A stretch of 64,000 nt of DNA from Eutrigla gurnardus. Lineage: Eukaryota; Chordata; Actinopteri; Perciformes; Triglidae. Made by a program: the position numbers and the translations under genes. Shown here piece after piece: positions 38,905 to 51,714 of the stretch. Every line of letters starts with the position of its first letter. Within the stretch, counting starts at the first letter, position 1. The notes beneath the pieces were generated by a model. It was given only the letters and a program-made list of their open reading frames with translations. It ran no database searches and was not told where the DNA came from. Location of the stretch: contig OY741277.1 of NCBI GenBank assembly GCA_963514095.1, positions 9,377,137 to 9,441,136 on the forward strand, in the 5' to 3' direction.

Positions 38905-39807
38905 AATAATGATCCCAAATTGTGTAATTAATTATGAACACATCTGAATAGAGGAGTGATTTCAATAAAGGCTCGAGATACACGCGGAATGAGAGGGAGA
39001 GGAGGAGAAAGAGAGAGATATAAAGATCATTCCTCCGTTTGAGTTGTTTCCATCTTAATAAAGCAGCAGGGTGAGAGATGAGCCTGCTGTGCCCTCCTGT
39101 GGCCACAGCGGTGAAATATTGCCTGTCCCACTTCTCTGTCGACACCTAATTGAAGTCACTCGGAATTCTATTATCCTGTAATGGGAATGCACCATGGAGT
39201 TACATCAATGAGGGTGGTTTTAATAACCATTTTAAATCTGTGGAAAGGTAGATTGAAAAAAGAATTATACTCCTAACAAATCAGTAAAATAGAGTGATTG
39301 AGAACAAATATGCAATATGTGCATATCTACTGCTCCCACTCCAATGACAAACATGTTTAAATAACGGGATAAGGGATAAATGGAGGACAATAGACAGAAT
39401 GTAGAGATTATAATGGTCGCAATTATGAGTAAAAAGTAGCCCGTTTTGATGTGAATAATAATTTGCATTCTACAAATTTCCACACACAATTAATACTACT
39501 ACAAAGAGTTTTACTACAGCACATATAAGGCAAATAAATAAAAAATCCTCTGAGGATTGTTGGATAAAAAGAAACACAATTAAGGAGAGGCTATCCATTT
39601 AGTCCTCATTGTAATTAGTGCATTAACAAAAACGAAACATTTTTGAAGATCATAACCAGTGTTCAGCCTACTTTTTTAAAATGTATTTAAAGTATTTGTA
39701 TTGTCCTTGTTTTACTGGGGAATTAGGCTCTGCAGGCTGGCCACAGAGTGAGCAAAAAAGACACCAAGACAGTTTGAAAGTCTGTGAGACAAACGGCCAC
39801 CTATCCA
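38905..39807. other. Non-coding stretch
   Basis: No gene is recognised; the purine patch at 38,988-39,016 and the AT-rich remainder hold nothing further that I can support. Confidence 0.4.
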
Positions 39808-40125
39808 GTCAGTCAGACCGTTGGCAACTAGCCACCCAGACGGGCATCCGAGCAGTCCGAGAGAGTGACAGTCACTCCACCAACAAGTCAATCAGGCACT
39901 CGGCTAATCCTTTTGTCAGTCAACAAGCCAGTCAGCTATCCAGCCAGCCCCGCCACTCATCAGGTTAGCCAGTCAACATGCCAACACGTCCACCAGTCAT
40001 TTAATTTGCTCCGTCGCAAGCCGCCGAAAAACCAGCGGCCGGTCGCAACTTCAAATAACCAGTCTGTCACTCAGTCAGCCAGACAGGAAACCAGTTAACC
40101 TCTGCCAATGAGTCAACCAGTGCGT
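39808..40125. repeat. Degenerate CAGT/CCAGTCAA-rich tract
   Basis: Over about 320 bases the words CAGTC, AGTCA and CCAG recur at irregular spacing (for example CAGTCAGTCAGACC, GTCAGTCAACAAGCCAGTCAG, CACTCAGTCAGCCAG). This looks like a strongly decayed tetranucleotide or octanucleotide array. It explains the Ser/Gln/His-rich plus-strand frames at 39,681-40,098, which are not credible genes. Confidence 0.6.
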
Positions 40126-40343
40126 CGGTTTAACCACTACCCTCCCCGTCAGTTGAGCACAGTATATATAGAGTAGGGCGGGAAAGCACACATGACCTTT
40201 TCTCACTTCCAGTGGAGGAGCCGAATCATTAATATTACTATGGTAACCGCAGGGCAGAGACACAAACTGGGGGGTAAATAAAAGACAGAACCATTTAAGG
40301 ATGGCCTCCTCACACAAACATATGTATACACACATACACACAT
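40126..40343. other. Short unique spacer
   Basis: Unique sequence with imperfect ACACAT near the right end leading into the CA array; nothing else seen. Confidence 0.4.

Positions 40344-40374
<31 letters not shown>
40344..40374. repeat. (CA)15 microsatellite
   Basis: Pure CA over about 31 bases, preceded by imperfect TACACACATACACACATG. Confidence 0.93.
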
Positions 40375-40376
<2 letters not shown>

Positions 40377-40871
40377 ATGGTAGCTGACATGTGCCCATCT
40401 CCTCTGTTCTGCCCTTGGAGAATTTAAATGCTAAATGTATGTGCATATTTTTTCATAGCAAGAGACATATTAGAATTTTTCCAGCAACCGTCACCCCCCT
40501 CCCCATCATTCCCGACCGCCGTCTCCCATACGGACGACATGAAAGAGTCTGAAGCGCATAATGCTGGAGGAATTAAGAGATTCCTTGGTGGCCCCGAGTA
40601 CCAGGGGCCATCGTAATGACGAGGAGGCTTAAGCGCTTTGTATCCTCCCTTTTACCCCGCTCTGTCTCTGCAGGTCTGGCAGTTTTCACTTTCCATATTT
40701 TTTTGAGGATGTGTGCATCATTGAATATTCATCTGGAGGTAAAGTAATGATCATCTGTTTGTTATTGTAAAAGGCCCATATATTACAATACAGAAGAGAT
40801 AGATTTGTTCTCTTGTTTGGAAAAGGAAGAGACAGAGCGAGGAAGAAGTGTCTTTCTGCACATGTATGTGT

Positions 40872-40872
<1 letters not shown>

Positions 40873-40940
<68 letters not shown>
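40873..40940. repeat. (GT)34 microsatellite
   Basis: 68 bases of uninterrupted GT; a T16 homopolymer follows at 40,993-41,008. Confidence 0.97.
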
Positions 40941-40943
<3 letters not shown>

Positions 40944-41008
40944 TAAATGTATAAAAAAAATCTTCATGCAGAGAATTCTGTTCAGTCTGTCGTTTTTTTT
41001 TTTTTTTT

Positions 41009-42638
41009 ATTGACTATCATATGCAAAGAGGGCAGACTGCCAAAAAGACACAATTTCTCATTTCCCCCTGTGAGTCTATGGCGGATTATCTCACTCTTCT
41101 CTTTTATCTCTTCTTCTCCAATGATGGCTATTGATCTGGGTCAGAAGGAGCAGAGGGGAATTGATTGAGAAACTCTAGCATGGTCAAAGAGGAGGGATTC
41201 CCACAAGACCTTCTGACTGGTGTTGTATGCTACATATGGATCTCTCCTCCATCAGGGGCCACTTACCATCTCACCTCCCCTGTCAAACATTATATTGTAG
41301 ACAGACGGATGCTCTCCGTCTCACTTTTCTGAAAGGAATGGAGGCGACTGATGTACAGTAGTCATTTGGGCCTACAGAGTAAACTGTGCTGACATTTTTT
41401 TTGTTTTGGTCAGGAGAGCACTTAGTGAGGACTCCAACATGTGTTCATGTGTATGAGTTTAACATGCTGTTGAAAATCCTTTAACAGCAAATTTCCACTA
41501 GAGGGAGAGATTGGACTGCTTATTAAGAAATAAATCTAACAATTTCCATTCACATTCTTTGTGCAGGAAATCTGATGAAAGAGAAGCTAAGAAACGAATT
41601 AGCCTGGCTGCGTTAGAGAGGGGGTTTTGCCTTCTGCTTGACAGTCTAAATCTATACTACTGCCATGGGCACCGCTTGACATTTCATTGGATGTTGCTAT
41701 CCATACTTTACCTACATCAATTTTGTTTGTTTGCTTTCCACTATTGCAATAATATTTTTCAGCCTTGTGTTTTGAGCAGCAGATACATTTTTGGTTGATC
41801 TGATCCTTGCTGTACTCAAAGTTCATTTGTATGTGCATTACAAGGTAGTGCACATACAAGTAGGTAGTAAGGTAAGTTTTTACTTTTAAAAATAAAAAGC
41901 AATCGAATTTGATGCATGACTACATGACCTTTAAAAGATATTTATCTCAATACAAGTGCACTGGCTCGGTGTATGTTTCTTTTTCAACCATACAACATCT
42001 CTGATGTCATCATTGGATTTTTTTTTCGAAGGCTCTGAAAACACTCCGTTGTGCAATTCAATTGCATCTGTTTGAGGAGCATTGTGAAACAAGGACTCTT
42101 GTAGGCATAAAGATCTTAGATACCAGGGTAGGGTATGTATTTTTTATTTTTTATTTATAATAGCATTCATCAGTTATTACATGAAGTAACTGGATATCTA
42201 AGTTTAACCATGTATCATTTTACGACCTAATTACACTTGACTGTGAAATCATAATTGCTACAGACTCATTTTGCTATTAAAGTTATTACTTTCAGTGGTT
42301 CACACTGAAACCATGTTTTTGTTTTGTTTTGTGATGCTATCATTTTTCCTTGTCAAGTTTTTTGAGGGTAAGCTTTTTCATTTTAACAAAGGTGAATCAA
42401 TTCTTCACTGTCTGACAGCCTGAAGGAATCAAGTAAGTAAAAAAAAAAAATCTATCTGCCGACCAGTGATGGCAAGTACTACAAGCTCACTGTAGTGTGG
42501 CAGGTCAGATTCATGTTTTGTGTTAGTTTTGGAGTTGTTCCCTCTGAGGGGGAAACTGAACCTCTGTCAAAGTGTCACGTTGAGGCAACACTTGTCTTGA
42601 TCAAAGCTGGCAACCGCCAGGCCCAGATGGTTCAGACA

Positions 42639-42639
<1 letters not shown>
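41009..42639. other. Non-coding stretch
   Basis: No gene is recognised. AT-rich, with short A or T runs (42,020-42,027; about 42,440-42,450). Frames are below 100 codons without domains. Confidence 0.45.

Positions 42640-42705
<66 letters not shown>
42640..42705. repeat. (AC)33 microsatellite
   Basis: About 66 bases of uninterrupted AC followed by GAGAG. Imperfect CACACA words continue to about 42,900, and a (GA)n patch lies at 42,921-42,935. Confidence 0.97.
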
Positions 42706-42707
<2 letters not shown>

Positions 42708-42935
42708 AGCATGTCTACACATACAGTATATACATACATCTCATGCATGCAGAAAACTGCACACACCATGCACACAGAGACAGCAGGCATGGACATTAGC
42801 ACAAGCTCCACCAAGCACACTCACATGCGTATAACTTGGCACCAACAGACACATAATGTATGGCCACACACATCGGAATCCATGTGCATTAACACACACT
42901 AAAAGAGGAACACCTTTTCAGAGAGAGAGAGAGAG

Positions 42936-44967
42936 AAAAAAAAGGAGGCTTCTCCGCCGTGTGTTAATCCCCTTTGTTGTTATCGATGTTAATTGAAAGA
43001 ATGAGCTCTATAATGTGGTTCCCTGCTGGGTCATTACTCAGCCCGAGCATAGCCTGGCACAATTGATAAACACTTCCAGGAAAATCTGAATTACAGCCAT
43101 TCTCTGAACTCTCACTTTTAATAACGTGACACAATTCTTCTTCTTGTGAGGCACGATGTTTATTCGAACACACCGATCTGTTAAGCTGCGGGTGTTTTGT
43201 CATTAGAGGAACAAGATATTTTAGAGCAATAAAAAGAGGAAACAGAGCAACTCACCTCTCTCTTGGATTGATCCACATTCTCATTGGCGTCAGGGTCAAG
43301 AGGAGTTCAGTGACCATTTACACACAGTGTCAGGTGACCCCTGAAGTCATCCACGGTCTCAGATCTCAGGTCTTGCGGGACCATATGGCTGCAACTCCAC
43401 CAGGCAATGCAAACATAACCATATAGGTCAAACTCCCACTTTTAGATCACGAGTTTCCGACTAGTACGAATTATGTGATCTAATTCCAGAGATGTTTATA
43501 GCCTACTCATTTGCCTAATAAGGAGATATATGCATTTAGATGTTTGGCTGAAAAAAATATTTCTGTAATGTATGCTTTTCATTTTTGTGTAGATCTCAAG
43601 GATCATATGTTGGAGAGTTCTCAAACAAAAATAATGAAATTAAAAAAAGGTTTGTGATAATATATAGCATTTCTTGTATGAAAATGCACCATAAAAAACC
43701 ATTTAGTTATGAGCAGTTTGGGGAAATAAGTAAAGATTGAGTATTTCCTAAATTTCCATCACTGATTGTAAATGTCAGCCTTCCGAATCTGCCATATCGC
43801 AGCACAGACCGTCGTGTAGCTCTGTAAAGGATCTTTCCTAGCACGTGATGATTGGTGCACAAAAGTGGCAGTGCAATTGTCTACATATTTCAAACTTTAA
43901 TGACCTGCGAAAGATTGTGCCGATATCCGTTCTAAGGCTTATATTTCTGTGGATGCAGCTTTATGTGCGCCCACAGGGAGCCTTATGTGGCTCCAGGGGG
44001 CTCTCAATGTAAGAACTACCCCTGACCAGCTGTTCACAGGATCTATAGCAGAAACGAAAGGCATCTCCCCCTGCAATTTTCACCTCATGGACCAAGCATG
44101 TGTCACACGCATGGAGAACGGTGCAGGGATTTCCCCCGTTCAGCTCAAATCATTTTCTGGATTTCTCCTGCTTCCCTGGAAGAGTTTGATATCACCAACA
44201 CGTTAACCTCGCATGTGCACTGTGAGCAGAAAATGTAATTTTGCTGCTACGTGCAACAGGGGAATAGATCCTGCCCGAGCCATAACCAATCAACTTTACT
44301 GAAGAAATAGCAAAGGGAGATTAAGTTACTTCAAAGTTAATTTCAATATTAAAAAATGGTGAATGGGGGGTGATCACATGATTCAGATGTTTTAATGAAA
44401 CACATGTTTAACTAAAGGAATTAAAAGACTTTCAAATATCACTATTCAGTAATAATGAAATCTCAGCATTTACTGTAAGTGTTTACGCCCCCCGGTGGAC
44501 ACATGGTATTCAGCTACAAAAGGACACTCACAAATCACAAATTAACTCATTGCAAAAACAAAAAAAAGAAGAAAAGAACGCACAAACAGTGAAGAACACA
44601 CAAACTGCTAATATGTAGCCGATGATTGACTTCCCCACATTTGGCTCCGATATGAAAACCTCATCAATAACACATGCCCAAGACTAGATTTAAATACCAA
44701 AGTGGAAAGGTTTTAACAGATACGTTTACACCAAGGGCATGTATCGTGCATTATCACCAATCTCCAAACTGCACATGCAAATAATATGCATACGCTGTGC
44801 ACACATGCATAACATCCAAGCAGGTGCCGGTAATTCATCTTGTCAGTCTTTTTTAAGTACAGCAGCTCTAATTATCCCACAATCACAGTATCACAATATT
44901 TTCTCATTTGAAAACAAAATTACAGCCCCCTCTCTCGTTCTCAGTCATCGTGGAATGCAGCCTTGGC

Positions 44968-44970
<3 letters not shown>
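42936..44970. other. Non-coding stretch
   Basis: No gene is recognised. The block at 43,770-44,300 is GC-richer and has a transposon-like texture, but I could not find paired termini. A 85-codon plus frame at 43,949-44,206 lies within it and shows no domain. Confidence 0.4.

Positions 44971-45039
<69 letters not shown>
44971..45039. repeat. (GT)34 microsatellite
   Basis: 69 bases of uninterrupted GT, followed by GGTTGGGTGGGGGGGG, a G-rich shoulder. Confidence 0.97.
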
Positions 45040-45040
<1 letters not shown>

Positions 45041-46811
45041 TTGGGTGGGGGGGGTAGTGCGTCCTTCCACTGTATAACCAAACAGAGAGAGTAGCTGTCA
45101 GTCTTCAAAGATTTGGCACGGGCCCTAGATATGTTACCATCCTAATTAGGTTGATTGAAACGCACCCTTGGATTATCACGTAAAAGTTTCCATTCATTAG
45201 ACAGAGGGTGTTTGTTGCTGAAGGAAATACATGAAATATGGTTTGTCCATCCTAGTTTCCATTCAGTGCAGGAGGATGAGGAACTGTGTACTTCTTTCAG
45301 GCATTTTCATTTTTTTAATTTTTTTTTTTTGTTAGAGGAAAACATCCTTACACAGTATACAATGTACTCCATTATTAAAATTGCATTAAAAACGTTGTCG
45401 CATCTGATTGCCGACATGAAATCATGTTGTGGTGATGAATGTATTCATGACTATGTATTTATGTAATTTTATATTTCTCTCATGGATCTTACAAGTGTCT
45501 GAAGAAACCAATCTGGCGACCCAAAACAACAGCAGCCCACCATCTTACTTTATTGTTCTCTTTAGTTCACTTTGCGCTTCTTTCTGATACCCCATTCAAC
45601 AAAAAATCTTAAACTGTTAAACTCAGGAACTCCAATGTGCAATGTGCATCCTTTGCCACAATACTGAGGTACTGACATAATCCTAAATGTATCTAAAGTG
45701 GTATTCCAACCAACCTTGTTTCAAATAGTGAATCACAAAGCCTCGATTACTGGTGAATGACTGAATTAAACCATGCAAACGCAGACACCCTTCCCCTGAT
45801 TTGTAATCTTTGTCTAATGATGTTTTCAATTCTGACTAATGAACTGTAACAGCTCTGCAAGTCCCTGAGTGGGCAGGTTTTTATAGTGAGGGATGAAGGG
45901 TGGGTACCTAAACAATGTAAGAGTGATTGAGGAGATGTTTGGAATACCCTTTGAGCCTGGTTTGTTCTCATCATTTCTGTTTCAAAAACTTGTACAGATA
46001 CTTTCACACAAATACAAATAAATCCAACACATTTTTCTCCCATCATCCATCTCTCACAGTGTCACATCCCACAATACTTGCCAGTCATGGAGGAGCCTTC
46101 GCCCCCACAATGCCAACCTTTGTCTAAATGCAATGAGTTTTGGAGATATTGGGTGAGCAACACCAGCAGGCACCCGTAGAATTAGGCTGGAAAGAATATA
46201 AGTGTGCACCTATGCGTTGGTCAAATTAAGGAGAAATATTGCATAACACGTATCACTAAGGAAGACACAGATTGTGCTAAAAAAGGAATGTCTGAGCATG
46301 TCAGCCATCTCTCATGTGTTTGTCATGTAATGGGAGCATTAAAGCCTTTTAATAGGAGACAGCTATCACCTCATTGTTTGCTTATTAATGGATGAACAGC
46401 AAACAAGGTCAAAGTTGGAACTGATTGAAGTAATATGCAACACCCATGGTGCTGTCACAGAGTCCGGGTTGATTGTAAATGAGCCACGGATCACACAGAA
46501 ATATAGGTCTTACAAAAAATGTTGAAAAAATGCCCAATATGTCTGTAAGCAAGTACATGTGAATATATAGAGGTAATACAACAGCTGTAAAAGAGATTCT
46601 CTACTGCAGCAGGTGTAGGTGATGATTATGGACAGCATGTGGCGTTGTTTCACCGTATCTTGGAGCAGGGCATACTCAGAGGTCAGGGACCACCGGGAAA
46701 TTAAGAAAGTAAAACATAATGCGATATTTTGCTTGGAATGACTGCTGTTGCCAACGCATTGTCAATGCTTATGAAATGAAAACATTCATGTGGCAGGAGC
46801 TTGTTATCCAG
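45040..46811. other. Non-coding stretch
   Basis: No gene is recognised. A T10 run at about 45,321-45,330 and otherwise unique AT-rich sequence. Confidence 0.45.
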
Positions 46812-46925
46812 TGATGGAATGTATGTGGCTACTAGTACTGTACATAAGTACAATTTTGATGTACTTTACTTTTATATTTCCATTTTATGCTTGTGTATGT
46901 TCCACCTGCATTTATGTATTTACTT
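46812..46925 (+). repeat. Degenerate AAGTAC-rich teleost interspersed repeat
   Basis: The order TGATGGAATGTA, ACTAGTACTGTACATAAGTA, GTACTTTACTTTTATATTTCC, TTTTATGC and CATTTATGTATTTACTTCT matches the well-known teleost interspersed repeat that reads as a series of 'AAGTACTTAAGTACTGTACTTGAGTA' words followed by 'TATTTCCATTTTATGC'. This copy is diverged and short. Its transposon class is not evident here. Assignment is from memory of the family, not from a search. Confidence 0.55.
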
Positions 46926-49849
46926 CTGTGGAAACCAAGCTTTTCTATTTTTTTTTCTACTTTAATTTCATAGATAAGAAACAGAGCAGAAAAGATAATA
47001 AAGACCACAAATATGGCATATGAGGTCATGTTCGACTGAAGCCAGGTCTCACTTTTCCGACTGTAACCCATACTTTGACACAACACAATAAATGCAAACT
47101 GATTGAAGAAGTACAGATATGGAGTAGCATAACGTAATACAAGACTCAGTGTTTGTGGGTAAACAGGACTTGTTCAAAAATCCTCATAGTATGATCCATC
47201 AGAATGGAGGCAATGGCAGAATGGGTGCAGTTAAAGTAAATCTTTGAAATGTCTGTTCATGCCATATGATGAATGAATGGCTGCAGCTTTAACACCCTGA
47301 GATCTTTGTAAAAATGATATGGGTTCAAGTACAAGGGTCTGGCTGGTGTACAAATCACCCACTGTTCTATAGCCACCAATCATCTCTTAAAACATCTGAA
47401 ATTGTCGTTTATGTTTCTGCGCAATCTAAACATTGGACACATATCTAAGAGAAACTTCCACGTCTGATAAATCAACATACTGAGCTTCAAGGAGAACATA
47501 AGAAAGCACCTGGTAAAACGAAGGATTCCTTCTAATAACCGAGGGTCTTTCGTCATCACAACAGGTGTTGTGTCTTTCTCCAATCCTTTTCACATGGGTC
47601 TATTCTTCTCCATAGTGGCGGAGAAAATGAACATCCTTTGGTAAGTGATGTGTGAATCGAGTGTGTAATAGATCACAGAGAAACCTACTGCGTATCAAAT
47701 CCAAAATCCAAAATCCAGGATGGAAGAAAAGCCAAGTTAGTGACAACAGGTTTGATGGAAATGATAGAAGAAAAGTTGATGGCACATGGATAGATTATGT
47801 TATAATAAATAAGACAGTACAGAAGATTGTTGGGCGTGGCTCAGTTATATTAAGACTAGTCATCAACATAACAGCTACATTCTCTTATCTCAAATCATGA
47901 GCATAGTAACTTAAATTAGGACATAACTGCTGTAGCCTTTTAATCAATGGCATTCATAGTCCCTGCACAAAATGGATTCTGCTTACCCCCACAGGATATA
48001 TTTTTAAATCCTATAACAACCCGGGTTTCTGCCAAAGCACGTCACACTGCTTCCTGCAGTGGGACTATGTGGTTTAAGTCAACATGAACCACTTTTAAAA
48101 ATTGTTTGTATACATATGCGGTAATTCTTTGGAGATGAAGGCTTGCTTGTAATATTCCTCTTGGTTCTCGTATGGTGACAGGTTCTTGCTGAGCATGAAT
48201 CTGCTTATTAATAATAAGCCGCAGCCTCTGTCCTCATGAAAACTAACTTGTTAGTGTCAAAAGATGGAAATATATGTATATGTATCATTTTATAAATCAG
48301 TATCACCATAACAGTATATCGTCTGGGTATAAAAGACAAGGAGAGCCACTTTGGAAATGACTACATAATGTTCTTGTGGACCTTCATTTATTTTTGCATT
48401 AGCTGGTATGCATTCTGCAGGGTATAAGTGCTCATGACAAACTAATATCCGACTCCGAAATTGGACAGGGCAAGCGCTAACGTGCCTCTGTTGCAACGTA
48501 GTCAGGGCAGCTGCTACCCAGGGAGGCCGTTTCCAATGAGAGGGATTAGTGAAAACCAGTTGTCGGTGGATAAATTAGAGCCTTGGGAGCAAAAGGGTCT
48601 CCCTGAGACAGAAACACACACACACATAAATACACAATTTGCATGAGCACACGCTGGCACCATGAAACAGAAGCACATGCTTTTACGTGGGACCACATAC
48701 GAGCAGATGCAGACCAAGTTGTCGGGGGAATTACCGTTAGCCGGTTAGCATTTTGTGGCCCTGGACTAAATTGGTTTTGAAAAACATGCAGTTGTGTGAC
48801 AACGGATCAGAAAACATGACAATGACTGTGCTGTGTGCACGCTCTGTCAAAGAGAAGCCTCCGTGACCACAGCAAAACAGTTGGCCCATTATAACTGCTC
48901 ACAATGGTGAGAAGTGATCTATTGGAAAATCTAAGGGCATTCTCTGTGACTGTAAGCATTGAGATAGCATAGAGTCACAACCCATTCAGAAAAGGGGAAA
49001 ATCCTCTCTTTGATCATTGGGACGCGTACCATTTTCCTGAGCTTTGGTCATGGAGATTTTCAATCAAATACTTGACTTTGCCCATATATTCTACAGTGTA
49101 TTTTAGCATCATTGTGATTTGTCACAGACCTAAACACAGGACAGATGTATTCTCACTGTCTTTTCCCCCTCTCCCCTCTGTTTTCACCCATGTTAAAAAA
49201 AAAAGTCTCATTTCTCTCCACTTCTCACATTTCTGAATCAGCAGGCTGCCTTTATGTGGGATCCGCAGTGAAAGGCTGTTCATGCCAGGAGACGAATGGT
49301 CTGCCGTTTTCAAATAATGGGCTTTTAGTTTAGCCTTAGTTATATGAACAGAGTTACAACTAGGGGACTGCCCACACAAGAATGCTCTGCCGTCTCTTAT
49401 GAGTGCAGGCTTGTGGGAGAGCAACTTGTTTGGGGGCTGCATTGACTGAGTCTGGATCAGGTTCAAACCTCTGTTAATATTTGTAATATATTTGTAATAT
49501 ATGTTAATATATTTGAACAGTCACATTTAGTGGATACAACATTGGATTATTGGGTATATTGGGTTAATTGACCTGAATAATATGCATCACTCACTTATTG
49601 TACAAGGGTGCTTGATTGAGATTGGCTGATGCTTTTTCCTCTGGACTTAATGTAGCTGTATGCACTTGCGGCTGGGGTTGATCAACACAACAAACGACAC
49701 GTCTCTGTGATATTTATGCCAAAGATACTGCATGGGGAATTTTTCACACTGGTGAGTGAGAATTCGACCTAACTCTAGTGTTTGTGAGACGGATTAATTC
49801 TTTATGGAATAACAAAAATGTTTCATTGTAAAAAAACAACAACAAAAAA
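46926..49849. other. Non-coding stretch, unique sequence
   Basis: No gene is recognised. A short 8-bp tandem (CCAAAATC) lies near 47,700-47,717 and an 11-bp tandem (TTTGTAATATA) near 49,477-49,502. Other sequence is unremarkable. Confidence 0.45.
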
Positions 49850-50158
49850 CATTAAAAATTAAAGTTATTTCTTTTGAACATTGTGTTAATTATTTAAAAC
49901 ATTTTACACATCACACAAAGTAAAAGCACCCCTACTTCTCTCCCCTCCCAAAGCCATCCCTACAACCTTGAGCCTGTTAATCTGACACCATGGAAACATT
50001 GACCTATGCAGATTACTTAGAAATATTTAAATGTTCTTCATGACGATGGATATACTGTAGCTAAAGAGATACACAGACAGATGGAACTAAAAGTGATGAT
50101 AGCGGACAGCCAAAAACATGTCACAGATGCAAAGAAAACAATAATGTCAGGTATTTCT
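49850..50158 (+). repeat. Head module A, copy 1
   Basis: 309-bp segment repeated at 51,262-51,570 with a constant offset of 1,412 bases. By eye the only difference is A at 50,143 against C at 51,555, and there are no gaps. No coding frame or terminal motif gives its origin. Confidence 0.93.
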
Positions 50159-50426
50159 TACATTAAATAGATAGATGGAGAGATGAAGGATAGAGATATG
50201 GAAAAGAAAAACAGACGAGGCTCAGCAGCTATGATGGATAGGTTGGCGCAATGGCCAATAAAACAAAAAATATTAGAAAAAGGGAAAAAAGCACCAAGCT
50301 TGCGGTAAAAATAGATGGAGAGGTGAGGGACAGAAAAGATGCATAGATGGAAAGATTGTAAAGTCACAGTCAAGTCCAAAAAAACAGCACAGACCATACA
50401 GAGAGTGCACTGGTACTGGAGAGGCG

Positions 50427-50480
50427 AGAGTTTACCTCCTGGGCACTGCAGAGGTGCCATTTAAGGCGGCACCGGACCCT
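50427..50480 (+). repeat. SINE-like body E, copy 1 (short)
   Basis: Contains ACCTCCTGGGCACTGCAGAG and GTGCCA, the same core as at 51,896-51,925, but it then diverges. It lies before the VNTR rather than after the D module, so the order here differs from copies 2 and 4. Confidence 0.55.
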
Positions 50481-50659
50481 AACATGTTGGCGGGACAACT
50501 TTCAGCACAGTCACTCTTACATGTCTTCACAACAAATGCATAGTTCCTTACAATGCATGTCTGCATTCCAGGACACTGTGTGTGATAAATCATGTGCAAA
50601 GATAAAGATTTTCCTGATGATGGATACATGAAATGAAGAAAAGGTTATTGCACCATTAT

Positions 50660-50840
50660 TGTAGCACAGCGGCCATGATAGATAATCAAAGACATAGATA
50701 TGTAGGCACAGCGGCCATGATAGATAATCAAAGAGATTCATAGGTAGGCACGGCGGCCATGACAGATAATCAAGGAGATAGACAGGTAGGCACAGCGGCC
50801 ATGACAGATAATCAAGGAGATAGACAGGTAGGCACAGTGG
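50660..50840 (+). repeat. VNTR module C, copy 1
   Basis: Four to five units of about 40-43 bp around CACAGCGGCCATGATAGATA, alternating GATAGATAATCAAAG and GACAGATAATCAAGG variants. Units are more diverged than in the 53.6-kb array. Confidence 0.9.
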
Positions 50841-50849
50841 CCAGTCAAA

Positions 50850-51090
50850 AACACAGCGTAGATTAGAGGGAATAAAAATGACACTTACTTTTTTGCAGAT
50901 CTACTTGGACGTCAGTAGGGATTCTTGTGGATAACCGTAGGTGGTTTGTTCAGGTCCAGAGATCCAACACAGACCTTGGACTGGTAGCTGGAGATGTGTC
51001 CCTCTAACATCGCTTATAAACTGATGTTGATGTATTTTGGTCCATTTAATGCACGTGTGTTAATCAGGCCAATTTGTTTTAGTGTTTAAC
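50850..51090 (+). repeat. D module, copy 1 (lacking the SINE-like body)
   Basis: Reads from GATTAGAG through ACACTTACTTTTTTGCAG, GTGGTTTGTTCAGGTCCAGA and CTGGTAGCTGGAGATGTG. It then joins directly to CCTCTAACATCGCTT and TTTTGGTCCATTTAATGC. Copy 2 has about 86 extra bases at that join, so the two copies differ by presence or absence of the E body. Confidence 0.8.
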
Positions 51091-51261
51091 CCAAAAATGT
51101 AATTTGATAAATGAAATATTAAAATTTTTAAATGTAAATTAACCGATGTTGAGAAGTGTGACATGCATAGAATGAGATATGATTGTCATAACATGGTAGT
51201 CATGATAGGTGATTGATAGAGATGGCAAAGTGGTCATGATCCAAAAACCAACAAAGAAAAC

Positions 51262-51570
51262 CATTAAAAATTAAAGTTATTTCTTTTGAACATTGTGTTA
51301 ATTATTTAAAACATTTTACACATCACACAAAGTAAAAGCACCCCTACTTCTCTCCCCTCCCAAAGCCATCCCTACAACCTTGAGCCTGTTAATCTGACAC
51401 CATGGAAACATTGACCTATGCAGATTACTTAGAAATATTTAAATGTTCTTCATGACGATGGATATACTGTAGCTAAAGAGATACACAGACAGATGGAACT
51501 AAAAGTGATGATAGCGGACAGCCAAAAACATGTCACAGATGCAAAGAAAACAATCATGTCAGGTATTTCT
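51262..51570 (+). repeat. Head module A, copy 2
   Basis: Near-identical duplicate of 49,850-50,158 (one mismatch, no gaps). The flanks diverge immediately at both ends, so the duplication boundaries are sharp. Confidence 0.93.
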
Positions 51571-51714
51571 ATGATCCATAGATGGAGGGAAAAATTATTA
51601 TGAGATAGATAAACAAATAGAGAGATACAGAAGTGATGGATAGATAGGGGGATAGTCATGGCACGGCGGCCTTGATAGAAAATCAAAATGGAAAGATATG
51701 TAGGCACGGGGCCA

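Noticed and set aside
39681..40098. Ser/Gln/His-rich plus-strand frames
   Set aside because: They are translations of the degenerate CAGT-rich tract.
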